Assembly: GCA_002011235.1 (NCBI GenBank)
Contig: MTMO01000067.1
Coordinates: forward strand, 1-32,325
Length of the DNA: 32,325 nucleotides
Origin: Archaeoglobus sp. JdFR-27
Lineage (GTDB): Archaea > Halobacteriota > Archaeoglobi > Archaeoglobales > Archaeoglobaceae
Reading direction: 5' to 3'
A model generated the notes under the pieces. That model worked only from the letters and a program-made list of their open reading frames with translations. It was not told the DNA's origin and made no database searches. Made by a program: the position numbers and the translations under genes. Position 1 is the stretch's first letter. Each line of letters begins with the position of its first letter. Positions 21,995 to 29,870 of this stretch are shown here, piece after piece.

Positions 21995-23233
21995 ATGGAT
22001 TTGAGGAGTGCTATTCGAACTCTTGGCGATAAGGTTCAATATTTTGAAGATAATCTAGAACACGATGATCTCACGGAATTTGTCTTTAAAAATGATTTGA
22101 ATGACAAACCATTTATCGTTAGCGTAGAGGGAAAGAAGGTTGCTTCTAACTTTATTGCAACGAGAGAAATGTTATGCGATTATCTCGGAATTCATAAAGA
22201 AAATCTGGCAGAATTCCTTTCTGGAATATCGTATACAGGTAAACTGGAATTTTCTGATGAAAATCCATTCAAAAAAATGAATTGGGAACTTAGCGATTTG
22301 CCAATTCCGCAATACTTTCCGAAAGATGGTGGAAGGTATATAACAGCAGGGGTTGTAATCGCGAAGGATGATTCTGACAACTACAACGCATGTATTCATA
22401 GGCTGATGATTCTGGATTCGAGAAGAATGGCTGTAAGACTCGTTCCACCGAGACATACGTATCTACTTTGGAAAGATGCTGCTGAAAGAAGGGAAGATCT
22501 TCCTATTTTAATAGCCATTGGAACCCATCCACTCTTTCTTCTGGCTGCAAGCACAAGAGTGCCTAAAGGAAAGGAATTTGGTTATGCAGCATCACTTATG
22601 AATGGATTAAAACTCTACAAAGTTAATGGTCTACTTACACCTATGGCAGAGATAGTAATTTCTGCAAGAATTACACCTGAAAAAGCAAAAGAGGGGCCTT
22701 TTGTTGATATTACTGCTACCTACGATAAGGTAAGAGATGAACCGGTTGTTGAGGTTGATGCCATTTATGCTAGAGAAGATCCGATCTTCTACTCGATTCT
22801 TCCTGGGGGTTATGAACATCAGGTTTTAATGGGAATTCCGTATGAGCCGGCTATCTACAAAGCGGTTTCGAACGTCTGCAAGGTTAAGAACGTTGTGCTT
22901 ACTCCTGGAAGCAAACACTACTTCCATGCCATTGTTCAGATCGAGAAAAATACTGAAGGAGATGGAAAAAATGCCATCCTTGCAGCATTCTCAGCCCATC
23001 CCAGTCTTAAGCATGTGATTGTTGTTGATGAAGACATCGATGTTTACAACCACGAAGATGTGGAGTTTGCTATTGCCACCAGGTTTCAGGCTGATAGAGA
23101 TCTTGTCTTGATAAAAGGGGCGAGAGGAAGCAGTCTTGATCCATCTGCAAATGAGGATGGCACAACTACGAAATGGGGAGTTGATGCAACGGCTTATATT
23201 GGTAAGAAACACGATTTTGAAAGGGTATTCTGA
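21995..23233 (+). CDS. UbiD-family decarboxylase, probable anhydromevalonate phosphate decarboxylase
   Basis: A 412-residue UbiD-family protein, in the shorter size range of the archaeal enzyme that decarboxylates trans-anhydromevalonate 5-phosphate to isopentenyl phosphate in the modified mevalonate pathway first shown in Aeropyrum pernix. UbiD features include NACIHRLMILDSRRMAVR, the PILIAIGTHPLFLLAAS block, EFGYAASLMNG and VEFAIATRFQADRDLV, which carry residues that bind prenylated FMN and do acid-base chemistry. The nearby aconitase X large subunit, its partner enzyme, strongly supports this role over ubiquinone-type or aromatic decarboxylation. A prenyl-FMN synthase (UbiX) would be needed and is not in the window. 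Cytoplasmic. Confidence 0.88.
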   Translation: MDLRSAIRTLGDKVQYFEDNLEHDDLTEFVFKNDLNDKPFIVSVEGKKVASNFIATREMLCDYLGIHKENLAEFLSGISYTGKLEFSDENPFKKMNWELSDLPIPQYFPKDGGRYITAGVVIAKDDSDNYNACIHRLMILDSRRMAVRLVPPRHTYLLWKDAAERREDLPILIAIGTHPLFLLAASTRVPKGKEFGYAASLMNGLKLYKVNGLLTPMAEIVISARITPEKAKEGPFVDITATYDKVRDEPVVEVDAIYAREDPIFYSILPGGYEHQVLMGIPYEPAIYKAVSNVCKVKNVVLTPGSKHYFHAIVQIEKNTEGDGKNAILAAFSAHPSLKHVIVVDEDIDVYNHEDVEFAIATRFQADRDLVLIKGARGSSLDPSANEDGTTTKWGVDATAYIGKKHDFERVF

Positions 23234-23294
23234 GCTAATTCTTTTCTAACCAAAGCTAAGGCAACATGTATCAAAGTTTGGTGAGTTTCAATGC

Positions 23295-23666
23295 TCATCT
23301 TGCAGATTTCATCAATTCTTTAAAAAGTTCAACACATTCTTCAGATTTCGGGAAAAATCTGCCCTCACCAATCTCACAGTTCTCGGCCAAGATCTTGCGT
23401 CTTAGTTTGGTCAAAAGTTCTCCGTCGAGTTCAATGAGCTCCTCGATATCCACATAACCCAGCCTCATTCCATCCTTAATTATTTCTACCATCAGCTTTT
23501 CATCTGGGAGCAAAACAAAGAAGGAAGGTGTTGCTACCCTTATGGCTTTGACAATTACTTTATCCCCAATCTCAGCTTCGACAAACTTCACCTTCATCAA
23601 TCTTTCCCATGCATCAGTATTTCTCATGACAACTGAGAACTCATCTAGATCCATCTCGATTTTCAC
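23295..23666 (-). CDS. Conserved-looking hypothetical protein, 123 residues
   Basis: A 123-residue protein on the opposite strand, between the UbiD-family and aconitase X genes. I do not recognise the family. The first part is strand-rich (FVEAEIGDKVIVKAIRVATPSFFVLL) and the second is helical and charged (IEELIELDGELLTKLRRKIL ... ELFKELMKSAR). It has no signal peptide, membrane segment or metal-binding cluster. I tested it against the small subunit of aconitase X, expected for the pathway, and it lacks that family's GGVDPxTG and GSSS-type motifs. Codon pattern matches its neighbours, so it is probably a real gene. Confidence 0.75.
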   Translation of the reverse strand: MKIEMDLDEFSVVMRNTDAWERLMKVKFVEAEIGDKVIVKAIRVATPSFFVLLPDEKLMVEIIKDGMRLGYVDIEELIELDGELLTKLRRKILAENCEIGEGRFFPKSEECVELFKELMKSAR

Positions 23667-23776
23667 GTAGGGAATTTAGAAATAGCCTGATTTATTTTTT
23701 CTCCTTATGAGAAGCTCTCATGAGGTAATTTCTGATTATGACATGATTGTGATTGCTAATATCCAGCATCAAAATA

Positions 23777-23801
23777 ATGGGTAATGTATGGGGTAATGTA
23801 T
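23777..23801. repeat. Imperfect tandem duplication upstream of the aconitase X promoter
   Basis: ATGGGTAATGT (23777-23787) is followed by ATGGGGTAATGTAT (23788-23801), about 25 bases upstream of the TATA box. Regulatory meaning is uncertain. Confidence 0.5.
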
Positions 23802-23825
23802 AAAACCAGAAGTCAGAGAAAAATT

Positions 23826-23834
23826 ATATTTTAA
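23826..23834 (+). promoter_or_regulatory. TATA box for aconitase X large subunit
   Basis: TATTTTAAA lies 18-26 bases before the ATG at 23852, within an AT-rich block from 23823. This predicts a leaderless or nearly leaderless mRNA. Confidence 0.5.
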
Positions 23835-23851
23835 AAGCCCATTTTATATTC

Positions 23852-25003
23852 ATGCACCTCACAAAAGAAGAAGAAAAACTTCTTTGTTCGGAGAATCCAA
23901 CCATACGCAAGTCAATGGAGATTCTTGTTGCCCTTGGCGAGATATTCGATGCTGATAAACTTATCGGGGTAAACTCCGTTCAGATTTCTGGAATTTCATA
24001 TCAGAATATAGGAGATGCTGGATTGGAATGGTTCGAAGGTTTGAGCGGGAGATTTGTTGTTAGAGCTATGATAAACCCTGCAGGATTGGATCTTAAGAGA
24101 TGGAAGGAGATGGGAATCGATGAAGGATTTTACAGAAAGCAGATGAGGATCGTTAATGCATTGCTCAAACTTGGAGCTGAGCTGTCGCTTACGTGCACAC
24201 CCTATTATTTCGACCCGCCTTCGTTGGGCGATCACATTGCTTGGGCCGAATCGAATGCTGTTGTATATGCGAATTCAATCCTTGGGGCAAGAACCAACAG
24301 AGAAAGCGGAATCAGTGCACTTGCAGCTGGCATAATCGGAAAAACACCAAATTATGGTCTACACTTAGACGAAAATAGAAAACCATCGATTTTGGTGGAT
24401 GTGAAGGCTGAGATAGAGAACGAAGCCATGCTATCACTTTTAGGGTATAAAATTGGGGAAAAGATAACAAGTGAGGTTCCATATTTCAGATTCAGGAAAA
24501 AATTGCCTGAAGATTGGCTAAAGCTTCTAGGGGCCTCCCTGGCTGCAAAAGGAAACACAGCCCTATTCCATGTTGAAAATCAGACCCCAGAATGGGATGG
24601 ATTTTCGATTAATGGACTCGAAAAACTTGAAATTGATAAGGCTGAAATTGGGGTAGAGGGTCAATGTAACCCTGACCTCATAGCTTTGGGCTGTCCCCAT
24701 TTTTCAGAAAAAGAACTTGAATATCTATTGAAGTTGATCGAAGATAAAGGAAAGGTTAAAAAAGATTTTTGGGTATTCACTTCTAGAAAACTGGTTGAGA
24801 AAAGGCCGGATTTGGTGAGAAAGCTTGAAGAGCATAATATAAAGGTGTTCAGCGATACCTGCATGGTTGTCTCGCCAGCGACGGAAAACTATGAATGTGT
24901 TATGGTAAACTCAGGAAAAGCTTTGACTTATTTACCAAAGTTAAGAAAAGTTGATGTAAGGTTTGGGGGTATGAAGGAGTGTGTAGAGGTGGCATTTAGT
25001 TGA
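23852..25003 (+). CDS. Aconitase X catalytic (large) subunit, probable phosphomevalonate dehydratase large subunit
   Basis: A 383-residue AcnX-type protein. In archaea, AcnX large and small subunits dehydrate (R)-5-phosphomevalonate to trans-anhydromevalonate 5-phosphate, the step before the UbiD-family decarboxylase encoded 619 bases upstream. Motifs include LIGVNSVQISGISYQNIGDAG, the NPAGLD segment, SLTCTPYYFDPPSLGDHIAWAESNAVVYANSILGARTNRE broken over residues 112-151, and GCPHFS. Cys115, Cys281 and Cys337 are the likely iron-sulfur cluster ligands. The small swivelling-domain subunit is not encoded here. Bacterial AcnX homologues act on hydroxyproline derivatives; the neighbouring decarboxylase favours the mevalonate role. 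Confidence 0.9.
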   Translation: MHLTKEEEKLLCSENPTIRKSMEILVALGEIFDADKLIGVNSVQISGISYQNIGDAGLEWFEGLSGRFVVRAMINPAGLDLKRWKEMGIDEGFYRKQMRIVNALLKLGAELSLTCTPYYFDPPSLGDHIAWAESNAVVYANSILGARTNRESGISALAAGIIGKTPNYGLHLDENRKPSILVDVKAEIENEAMLSLLGYKIGEKITSEVPYFRFRKKLPEDWLKLLGASLAAKGNTALFHVENQTPEWDGFSINGLEKLEIDKAEIGVEGQCNPDLIALGCPHFSEKELEYLLKLIEDKGKVKKDFWVFTSRKLVEKRPDLVRKLEEHNIKVFSDTCMVVSPATENYECVMVNSGKALTYLPKLRKVDVRFGGMKECVEVAFS

Positions 25004-25047
25004 TTACCTTTTTATTAGTTTCATAGTTTAACAGGACCTAATTCCAA

Positions 25048-25716
25048 TTAAAATTCAGCATTCAAGAACTTCTGAACTATTGTTTCCGTATTCCTGTTCA
25101 ACTCCTTTATGTATTTGTCCGTTTCCTCAACGATTTTTTCCTTTTCCTTATCATCTAGACTCTTTTCATTTCGTAACCAGTTTCTCACGGTCTCCTTTTT
25201 AACCTCAAGATGAAACTGAAGGGCAAGAGTACTCTCGATAACAAAACCCTGATTCTTGACAATTTTACTCGTAAAGAGGAGTTTCGCCCTCTCAGGCAGA
25301 TCGAAGGTGTCCTGATGCCACTGGAAGACAATCAGCTTCTTTGGCATTGATTCAAAGCCTAGGTTCTTAACCTCATACCAGCCAACCTCCTTCTCAAAAG
25401 GATAAACTTGTGCACCAAAGGATGCCGCTATGAGCTGAGCACCCAAACATATTCCAAGAATTGGCTTTTTTAGGCTAGTAGCAGCTTGTATCAATTCCAT
25501 TTCCGTTCTCAGATATGGATACTTGTCTGCTTCGTAAACACCTTGTGGCCCTCCGAGAATTACTATGTGTGTATAATTCCTCAGCAAATCTTCGATGTCA
25601 TCTTTGTCAAGCTTTTTTGCCATAAGATAGTCAAATTCTAAATTTCGAGACTCAAAAATATCCTCGATGTATTCAAGTTTCTCATTTTTTGCGTTTTTTA
25701 TTGCAAGAATCCGCAT
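25048..25716 (-). CDS. Class I glutamine amidotransferase (GMP-synthase-like domain)
   Basis: A 222-residue stand-alone GATase-1 domain. It has IVILGGPQGVYEADKYPYL near 51-69, the nucleophile Cys90 in GICLGAQ, and the His169-x-Glu171 pair in LQFHLEV, so the catalytic triad is complete. It would hydrolyse glutamine, or a gamma-glutamyl compound, to release ammonia. The PLRTEME...GICLGAQLIAASFGA pattern is like the COG0518 group that is often separate from GMP synthetase proper. No synthetase partner is adjacent, so the acceptor is unknown. The C-terminal 45 residues are charged helix. Convergent with the aconitase X gene. Confidence 0.85.
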   Translation of the reverse strand: MRILAIKNAKNEKLEYIEDIFESRNLEFDYLMAKKLDKDDIEDLLRNYTHIVILGGPQGVYEADKYPYLRTEMELIQAATSLKKPILGICLGAQLIAASFGAQVYPFEKEVGWYEVKNLGFESMPKKLIVFQWHQDTFDLPERAKLLFTSKIVKNQGFVIESTLALQFHLEVKKETVRNWLRNEKSLDDKEKEKIVEETDKYIKELNRNTETIVQKFLNAEF

Positions 25717-25803
25717 AATTTGAAAATATCATGAGAGTATAAGAAAATATCTCCTAAAATCTTCAACCCAATCATGTAATTTCCTAAAATTTTAAATTTT
25801 ATA

Positions 25804-25878
25804 GAGGTTGCTCCTATCAGCTTTGTTAGGCAATAACTTTCGGTCATTGCTGCCCCTTGGGTCTGATTTTATAACCTC
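25804..25878 (+). ncRNA. Cloverleaf-like or nested-stem fold upstream of MBL gene, not a normal tRNA
   Basis: A 75-base stretch can fold with GAGGTTG (25804-25810) paired to TAACCTC (25872-25878), CCTA (25813-25816) to TAGG (25827-25830), and AATAA to TCATT with one mismatch around a 7-base loop CTTTCGG (25837-25843). The T-arm does not form. An alternative pairs ATCAG (25816-25820) with CTGAT (25863-25867). The invariant tRNA bases are missing and the stems are AT-rich, so I do not call a tRNA. It lies in a 299-base gap with no gene, and could be a decayed tRNA, a leader structure, or chance. Confidence 0.25.
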
Positions 25879-26015
25879 CACCTTTTGTATCTAAGTTAGT
25901 CGCATTACTCAAGTATTTCTCTAAAGTTCATAGATGTAATTTGATGTAAGCATGTCAAAACCCTCAACCAACCGAAATTGCAAAATTATTTCTTCAGGTA
26001 ATTGGTTCCTCAGAT

Positions 26016-26915
26016 ATGGATGCAAACATGGATGCGGAAATTATCCATTCTGGTATCGATGGCCTACTCATTTTAAAATCCAAAAGTGCGAAGTGGCCAG
26101 CATCCTCGAATACGTATATCTTAAGTTCGGGCAATAAATCTGTAATAATTGACCCGGGCTGTGGATTTAGTGAGAGGGCAAAACTTATAGAAAAGGTTCT
26201 GGAAAAGAAGAATTCGCATAGCTCGGTTGTTCTGTTAACTCATGCCCATCCGGATCACATGGGGGCAGCAAGATTTCTTAAAGCTGAAAGCTTTTTAGCC
26301 CATGAGATTGAAGTGAAATATGCAAGAAATCCTGAATTGCTTTCTGAATCTTTCAACATCCCATTTATCAAGAGTAGGTATGTTAGGTATGTAAAATTTG
26401 ATCTTCTGAAGTACTTTGGGAAGCTATGCCCGATTTATGAGGTAAATGCTTTACCATTTCCGGAAAAAATTAACTTTGGAGATTATAGCATTCAGCCTGT
26501 GTTGACTCCTGGACACTCTCCCGGCCATACCTCTTTTTACATTCCAGATGAGAATCTGGTCTTCTCCGGAGACCTGCTTGGAAAGTTTATGGCTTGGTAT
26601 TCACCAGCCTCGGGAGGGATTGAAGCTTATACTGAATCCTTAAAAAGGCTTGAAAAGCTTAAAGCAGAAAAGATTATGCCATCTCACGGCGATCCAACCA
26701 CTCCCAGTAGAATTGAAAAGGAAAAGGAGATTCTAGAACAGAGGGAAAGAAGAATACTCGAAGAAGTTGAGAAAGGAGTTAATAGCAGGGAAAAGCTATC
26801 AAAAACCCTCTTTGGAGACAAATGGAATTTCCTGACAAACCTGCTCATACTTGAAAGTCACCTGATAAAGCTTGAAAAAGAAGGAAAGATCCCTGAGTTC
26901 TCTGAAAAAGAATAG
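26016..26915 (+). CDS. MBL-fold metallo-hydrolase with C-terminal helical domain
   Basis: A 299-residue MBL-fold protein with a full di-metal site: HAHPDH at 76-81, His167 in PGHSPGH, Asp186 in FSGDLLG and His224 in PSHGD. Residues about 225-299 form a charged helical domain (ERRILEEVEKGVNSREKLSKTLF...) like the winged-helix-type tail of LACTB2-type hydrolases. The substrate could be a thioester, lactone or RNA; the motifs do not decide. A second in-frame ATG at residue 5 is also possible. It is not closely similar to the other MBL protein in this window, apart from the shared motifs. Its stop codon lies in an 8-bp tandem repeat. Confidence 0.88.
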   Translation: MDANMDAEIIHSGIDGLLILKSKSAKWPASSNTYILSSGNKSVIIDPGCGFSERAKLIEKVLEKKNSHSSVVLLTHAHPDHMGAARFLKAESFLAHEIEVKYARNPELLSESFNIPFIKSRYVRYVKFDLLKYFGKLCPIYEVNALPFPEKINFGDYSIQPVLTPGHSPGHTSFYIPDENLVFSGDLLGKFMAWYSPASGGIEAYTESLKRLEKLKAEKIMPSHGDPTTPSRIEKEKEILEQRERRILEEVEKGVNSREKLSKTLFGDKWNFLTNLLILESHLIKLEKEGKIPEFSEKE

Positions 26916-26932
26916 ATATATAGATATATAGA
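26913..26932. repeat. 8-bp tandem repeat starting at the MBL stop codon
   Basis: TAGATATA occurs at 26913-26920 and 26921-26928, then TAGA at 26929-26932. The first unit contains the TAG stop. Confidence 0.8.
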
Positions 26933-27029
26933 AATAATTAAAATAAGGGGGAAGGTTAGAGATAGTTAGAAATTTTCTGCAATTCACGCGATTTAAAAAA
27001 TCAGGACATCAGCCGACATCAGGTGCTTT

Positions 27030-27761
27030 TCATGCCCTCTGTTTTCTCAGTTCTAAGGCGATTTTAAGCTCCCTCAAAAATCTGTGCAACTCTCCTGTTT
27101 TTGCCTTCTTGTGGATTATAGTTGAACCGATTGTCCATAGAAATAGAAATGCTATCGGTATAAGGATAGCATCCACATGATATTCGTAAACAATCAGCAC
27201 CAAAAGTAGCATAACTATTGCTTGGAAGAAGATTGTGGTTCCATAAAGTGTTACCCGTCTCCAAGCAGTAGCTCTCAGGTAGCTTTTGTAATTCACCTTT
27301 ACACCGAACTCTAACGGTGAGTAGCGAAAGAAACCATCAAATTTTATACCAGAAAAAACCCCACCAAGCAATCGACCTGTTAAGAATCCAAAATATATTA
27401 CAGGCAACTCAGAAAGAAAAAGTAGGAGGTACAATGGAAGAGACGCTGAAAGGGTATGTGTGTGTTGGTTAATCCAGATAAAGATAATCATCGAGATCGC
27501 AAAACCTGTAGGGAACAAAATAGCTCCTATCGTGGTTGAAAGTATCACTCTCTTCTTAAACAGTCTTTCTCGGATTTCGGTTACTTCTTCAATGATTTTC
27601 TCGTTAGTTTCATTAATTTCATTGGTTTGAAATTCTCCTCTTTTTACTCTTCCAACGATCCTCCAGAATGCTTTCCTTACCTCTTTTGTATCTCCCTCTT
27701 CATCAAGCTTTTTCTTTATTTCCTCTATTTCTGATGTTTCTTTATGTAAATCTCCAGACAC
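27030..27761 (-). CDS. Multi-pass membrane protein of unknown function
   Basis: A 243-residue protein starting at GTG 27761. The first 70 residues are soluble, highly charged and probably coiled coil (SEIEEIKKKLDEEG ... EKIIEEVTEIRERLFKK). Four hydrophobic segments follow at about 74-97, 105-130, 171-191 and 193-215, then a basic tail. The family is not recognised. AGGAGG is positioned well before the GTG, one of the strongest ribosome-binding sites here, but GGAG (27762-27765 on the plus strand) and CTCC (27770-27773) make it part of a 4-bp stem with a 4-base loop. It lies between the MBL gene (convergent) and the fatty-acid operon (divergent). Confidence 0.75.
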   Translation of the reverse strand: MSGDLHKETSEIEEIKKKLDEEGDTKEVRKAFWRIVGRVKRGEFQTNEINETNEKIIEEVTEIRERLFKKRVILSTTIGAILFPTGFAISMIIFIWINQHTHTLSASLPLYLLLFLSELPVIYFGFLTGRLLGGVFSGIKFDGFFRYSPLEFGVKVNYKSYLRATAWRRVTLYGTTIFFQAIVMLLLVLIVYEYHVDAILIPIAFLFLWTIGSTIIHKKAKTGELHRFLRELKIALELRKQRA

Positions 27762-27876
27762 GGAGAAACCTCCTTTTCTTCTTTACTCGATATTGATCAT
27801 AAAGTCATTAAATAACTTCCTCGTTAAGGGTTCCACTTTACCGTAATTTTTTAAATTATAGAATCCACAATCAATC

Positions 27877-28641
27877 ATGATCGAAATCGAAAGAGATGGG
27901 GAAATCCGGTTGATAAGATTCGCGGACAAAATAAGTCTTTTAAGCATAAAAACTCTGAATGAGCTGAAAAAAACCGTCTTGCAAGCAGATGTAGATGAGA
28001 GCGTTTCAGCGATTGTGATATCAATGGCTACATTGGCTGGGGCAAATCTGAAAGAACTCCTCGAGACGAATACTGAAGAAGGAATCAGGTGGCTTGAAAC
28101 CTACTGGTCAACGTTAAGTACGCTGAGAGAGACGGGAAAGCTTGTCGTTGCGGCAATTAAAGGTGATTGCGTTGCCGGAGGAAACGAGCTTGTTATGATG
28201 TGCGATCTTGCTGTGGCTGGAAAATCTGCAAGGTTTGGGCAGCTCGAGATTATTGTAGGCTCCACAGCCATGGGTGGCGGCTTACAGATGCTTCCCCTGC
28301 TGGTAGGAGAGAAAAGAGCTAGAGAGCTAGCTTTCACAGCAAGACTTTTGAGTGCTGAAGAGGCGTGTAATTGGGGGTTGATCAACAGGGTCGTTGAGGA
28401 TGGAGAAGTTGAAGAAGAGGCGAAAAAGCTTGCTTTAGAGGTGGTTGAGAGATCAAGCTCTCAAGCGTTTAGGGTTATGAAATCATGCCTCAACTACTGG
28501 ACAAACCTTGCAATGCTGAACTGGCAGATCGCAAGAGACTTAACAGCCTTTGTTTGGAACTCGGAGGAATTCAAAGAGAGGGGAAAAGACTTTCTTGAGA
28601 AAAAGAAATTGAAGAAGGGGAGATTCTGGAGTTTGTATTGA
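27877..28641 (+). CDS. Enoyl-CoA hydratase/isomerase family protein, divergent
   Basis: A 254-residue crotonase-fold protein and first gene of a three-gene operon. The two glutamates that activate water in classical enoyl-CoA hydratase are present as Glu104 (AGGNELVMMCD) and Glu124 (GQLEIIVG). The first CoA-binding/oxyanion segment is unusual: SMATLAGANLKEL in place of FCAGADLxEM. The loop GSTAMGGGLQMLPLL replaces xPGAGGTQRLPRL. It may therefore act on a different acyl-CoA (isomerase, hydrolase or ring-type substrate) from the classical homologue two genes downstream. A TATA-like TTTTTTAAATT about 25-30 bases upstream indicates a leaderless start. Confidence 0.85.
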   Translation: MIEIERDGEIRLIRFADKISLLSIKTLNELKKTVLQADVDESVSAIVISMATLAGANLKELLETNTEEGIRWLETYWSTLSTLRETGKLVVAAIKGDCVAGGNELVMMCDLAVAGKSARFGQLEIIVGSTAMGGGLQMLPLLVGEKRARELAFTARLLSAEEACNWGLINRVVEDGEVEEEAKKLALEVVERSSSQAFRVMKSCLNYWTNLAMLNWQIARDLTAFVWNSEEFKERGKDFLEKKKLKKGRFWSLY

Positions 28642-28670
28642 ACTATAAGCGCGAACGCTAAGGTGATAGG

Positions 28671-29819
28671 ATGGATTTCAGATTAACGCATGAGCAGCTG
28701 GATATAAAGAGAGCTGCAAGAGAGTTTGCCGAAAAAGAATTCACTCCAGAATTGATGGAAGAGTGCGATAGGGAGGAGAAGTATCCTTTTGAGATTGTTA
28801 AAAAAGCGAGGGATCTCGGTTTTTCAACGATAAAAATTCCTGAAGAGTACGGAGGAATAGGTTTGACCTTGCTTGAAGAAGCTTTGGTGACTGAAGAGTT
28901 TTACAGAGTAAGTCCCGGTATAGGGAATGCATGCCTGAGTTCTACCTTTGGAACCGAGCTTTTGATTTTGTTCGGAAATAACGATCAGAAGGGGAGGTAT
29001 TTGAAATGGATCACGGAAAGACATGCAATTTCTGCGATGGCCACGACTGAGCCGGAAGCAGGAAGTGATGTTGCCAACGTAAAAACCAAGATCATTAAAG
29101 AGGGTGATGAGTGGGTGATAAATGGAACTAAAACCCTCATAACCAATGGGAGCATTTGCGATTTCGCCCTTGTTTTGGGAAGGACTTACGAAGAGGAAAA
29201 GAGACATCACGGACTTACTTTTGCTATAGTTGAGAGTAAAATGAAGGGTTTTAAGGCAACTAAAATTAGAAACAAGCTCGGTCTGAGAGCAAGCGACACG
29301 GCAGAGATCTCATTGAAGGATGTTAGAGTTCCGAATGAAAACATACTTGGCGAAGCTGGAAAGGGCTTTTACTACCTCATGGAGTTCTTCAACCATACTA
29401 GGCCGAGAGTTGCTGCTCAGGCTGTGGGCATAGCTCAGGGAGCTTTCGATATCGCTATGAAATATGTAAAGGAAAGAAAGCAGTTCGGAAAACCCATAGC
29501 TGCCTTCCAACATACTCAGTTTAAAATCGCTGAACTTGCAACAAGAATTCAAGCAGCGAGGCTTCTTGCATATCAAGCAGCGTGGCAGTGTAGCATTGGC
29601 GAAACCAAGCCAGAGCTTTCTTCTATGGCGAAGTGGTTTGCCGGAGAGACGGCTGTCTATGTGTCTGATTGGGCTGTACAGATGCATGGTGGCTACGGAT
29701 ACATAGGTGAATATCCGGTGGAGAGGTTTTATAGGGATGCGAAGCTGATGGAGCTTTATGAGGGTACAAAGGAGATTCAGAAGCTTGTAATAGCGAAGAG
29801 GTTGATTGGGAAAATTTAA
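28671..29819 (+). CDS. Acyl-CoA dehydrogenase
   Basis: A 382-residue FAD enzyme of normal family length that introduces the alpha-beta double bond in acyl-CoA. Signatures include ATTEPEAGSDVANVKTKI for FAD binding, QFGKPIAAFQHTQFKIAELA, the MHGGYGYIGEYPVERFYRDAK block and the catalytic base Glu364 in LYEGTKEIQ. The chain-length or substrate class cannot be read directly. It starts 29 bases after the first hydratase gene with GGTGATA as ribosome-binding site, and precedes the second hydratase by 51 bases, so the trio is probably one transcript for beta-oxidation or for an amino-acid or aromatic-derived acyl-CoA. Electron-transfer flavoprotein genes are not in the window. Confidence 0.93.
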   Translation: MDFRLTHEQLDIKRAAREFAEKEFTPELMEECDREEKYPFEIVKKARDLGFSTIKIPEEYGGIGLTLLEEALVTEEFYRVSPGIGNACLSSTFGTELLILFGNNDQKGRYLKWITERHAISAMATTEPEAGSDVANVKTKIIKEGDEWVINGTKTLITNGSICDFALVLGRTYEEEKRHHGLTFAIVESKMKGFKATKIRNKLGLRASDTAEISLKDVRVPNENILGEAGKGFYYLMEFFNHTRPRVAAQAVGIAQGAFDIAMKYVKERKQFGKPIAAFQHTQFKIAELATRIQAARLLAYQAAWQCSIGETKPELSSMAKWFAGETAVYVSDWAVQMHGGYGYIGEYPVERFYRDAKLMELYEGTKEIQKLVIAKRLIGKI

Positions 29820-29870
29820 TTTTTAGATAGTTTAATTTGAGTTCTCTATAAGTCTGATAAAGGTGGTAGA

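Noticed and set aside
23295-23666. Small subunit of aconitase X
   Set aside because: Right size and place, but it is on the opposite strand and lacks the swivelling-domain motifs of the family.
25804-25878. Functional tRNA-Glu(TTC)
   Set aside because: No T-arm, no T8/A14/GG/TTC invariant bases, and AT-rich stems unlike the GC-rich tRNA-Arg in this window.
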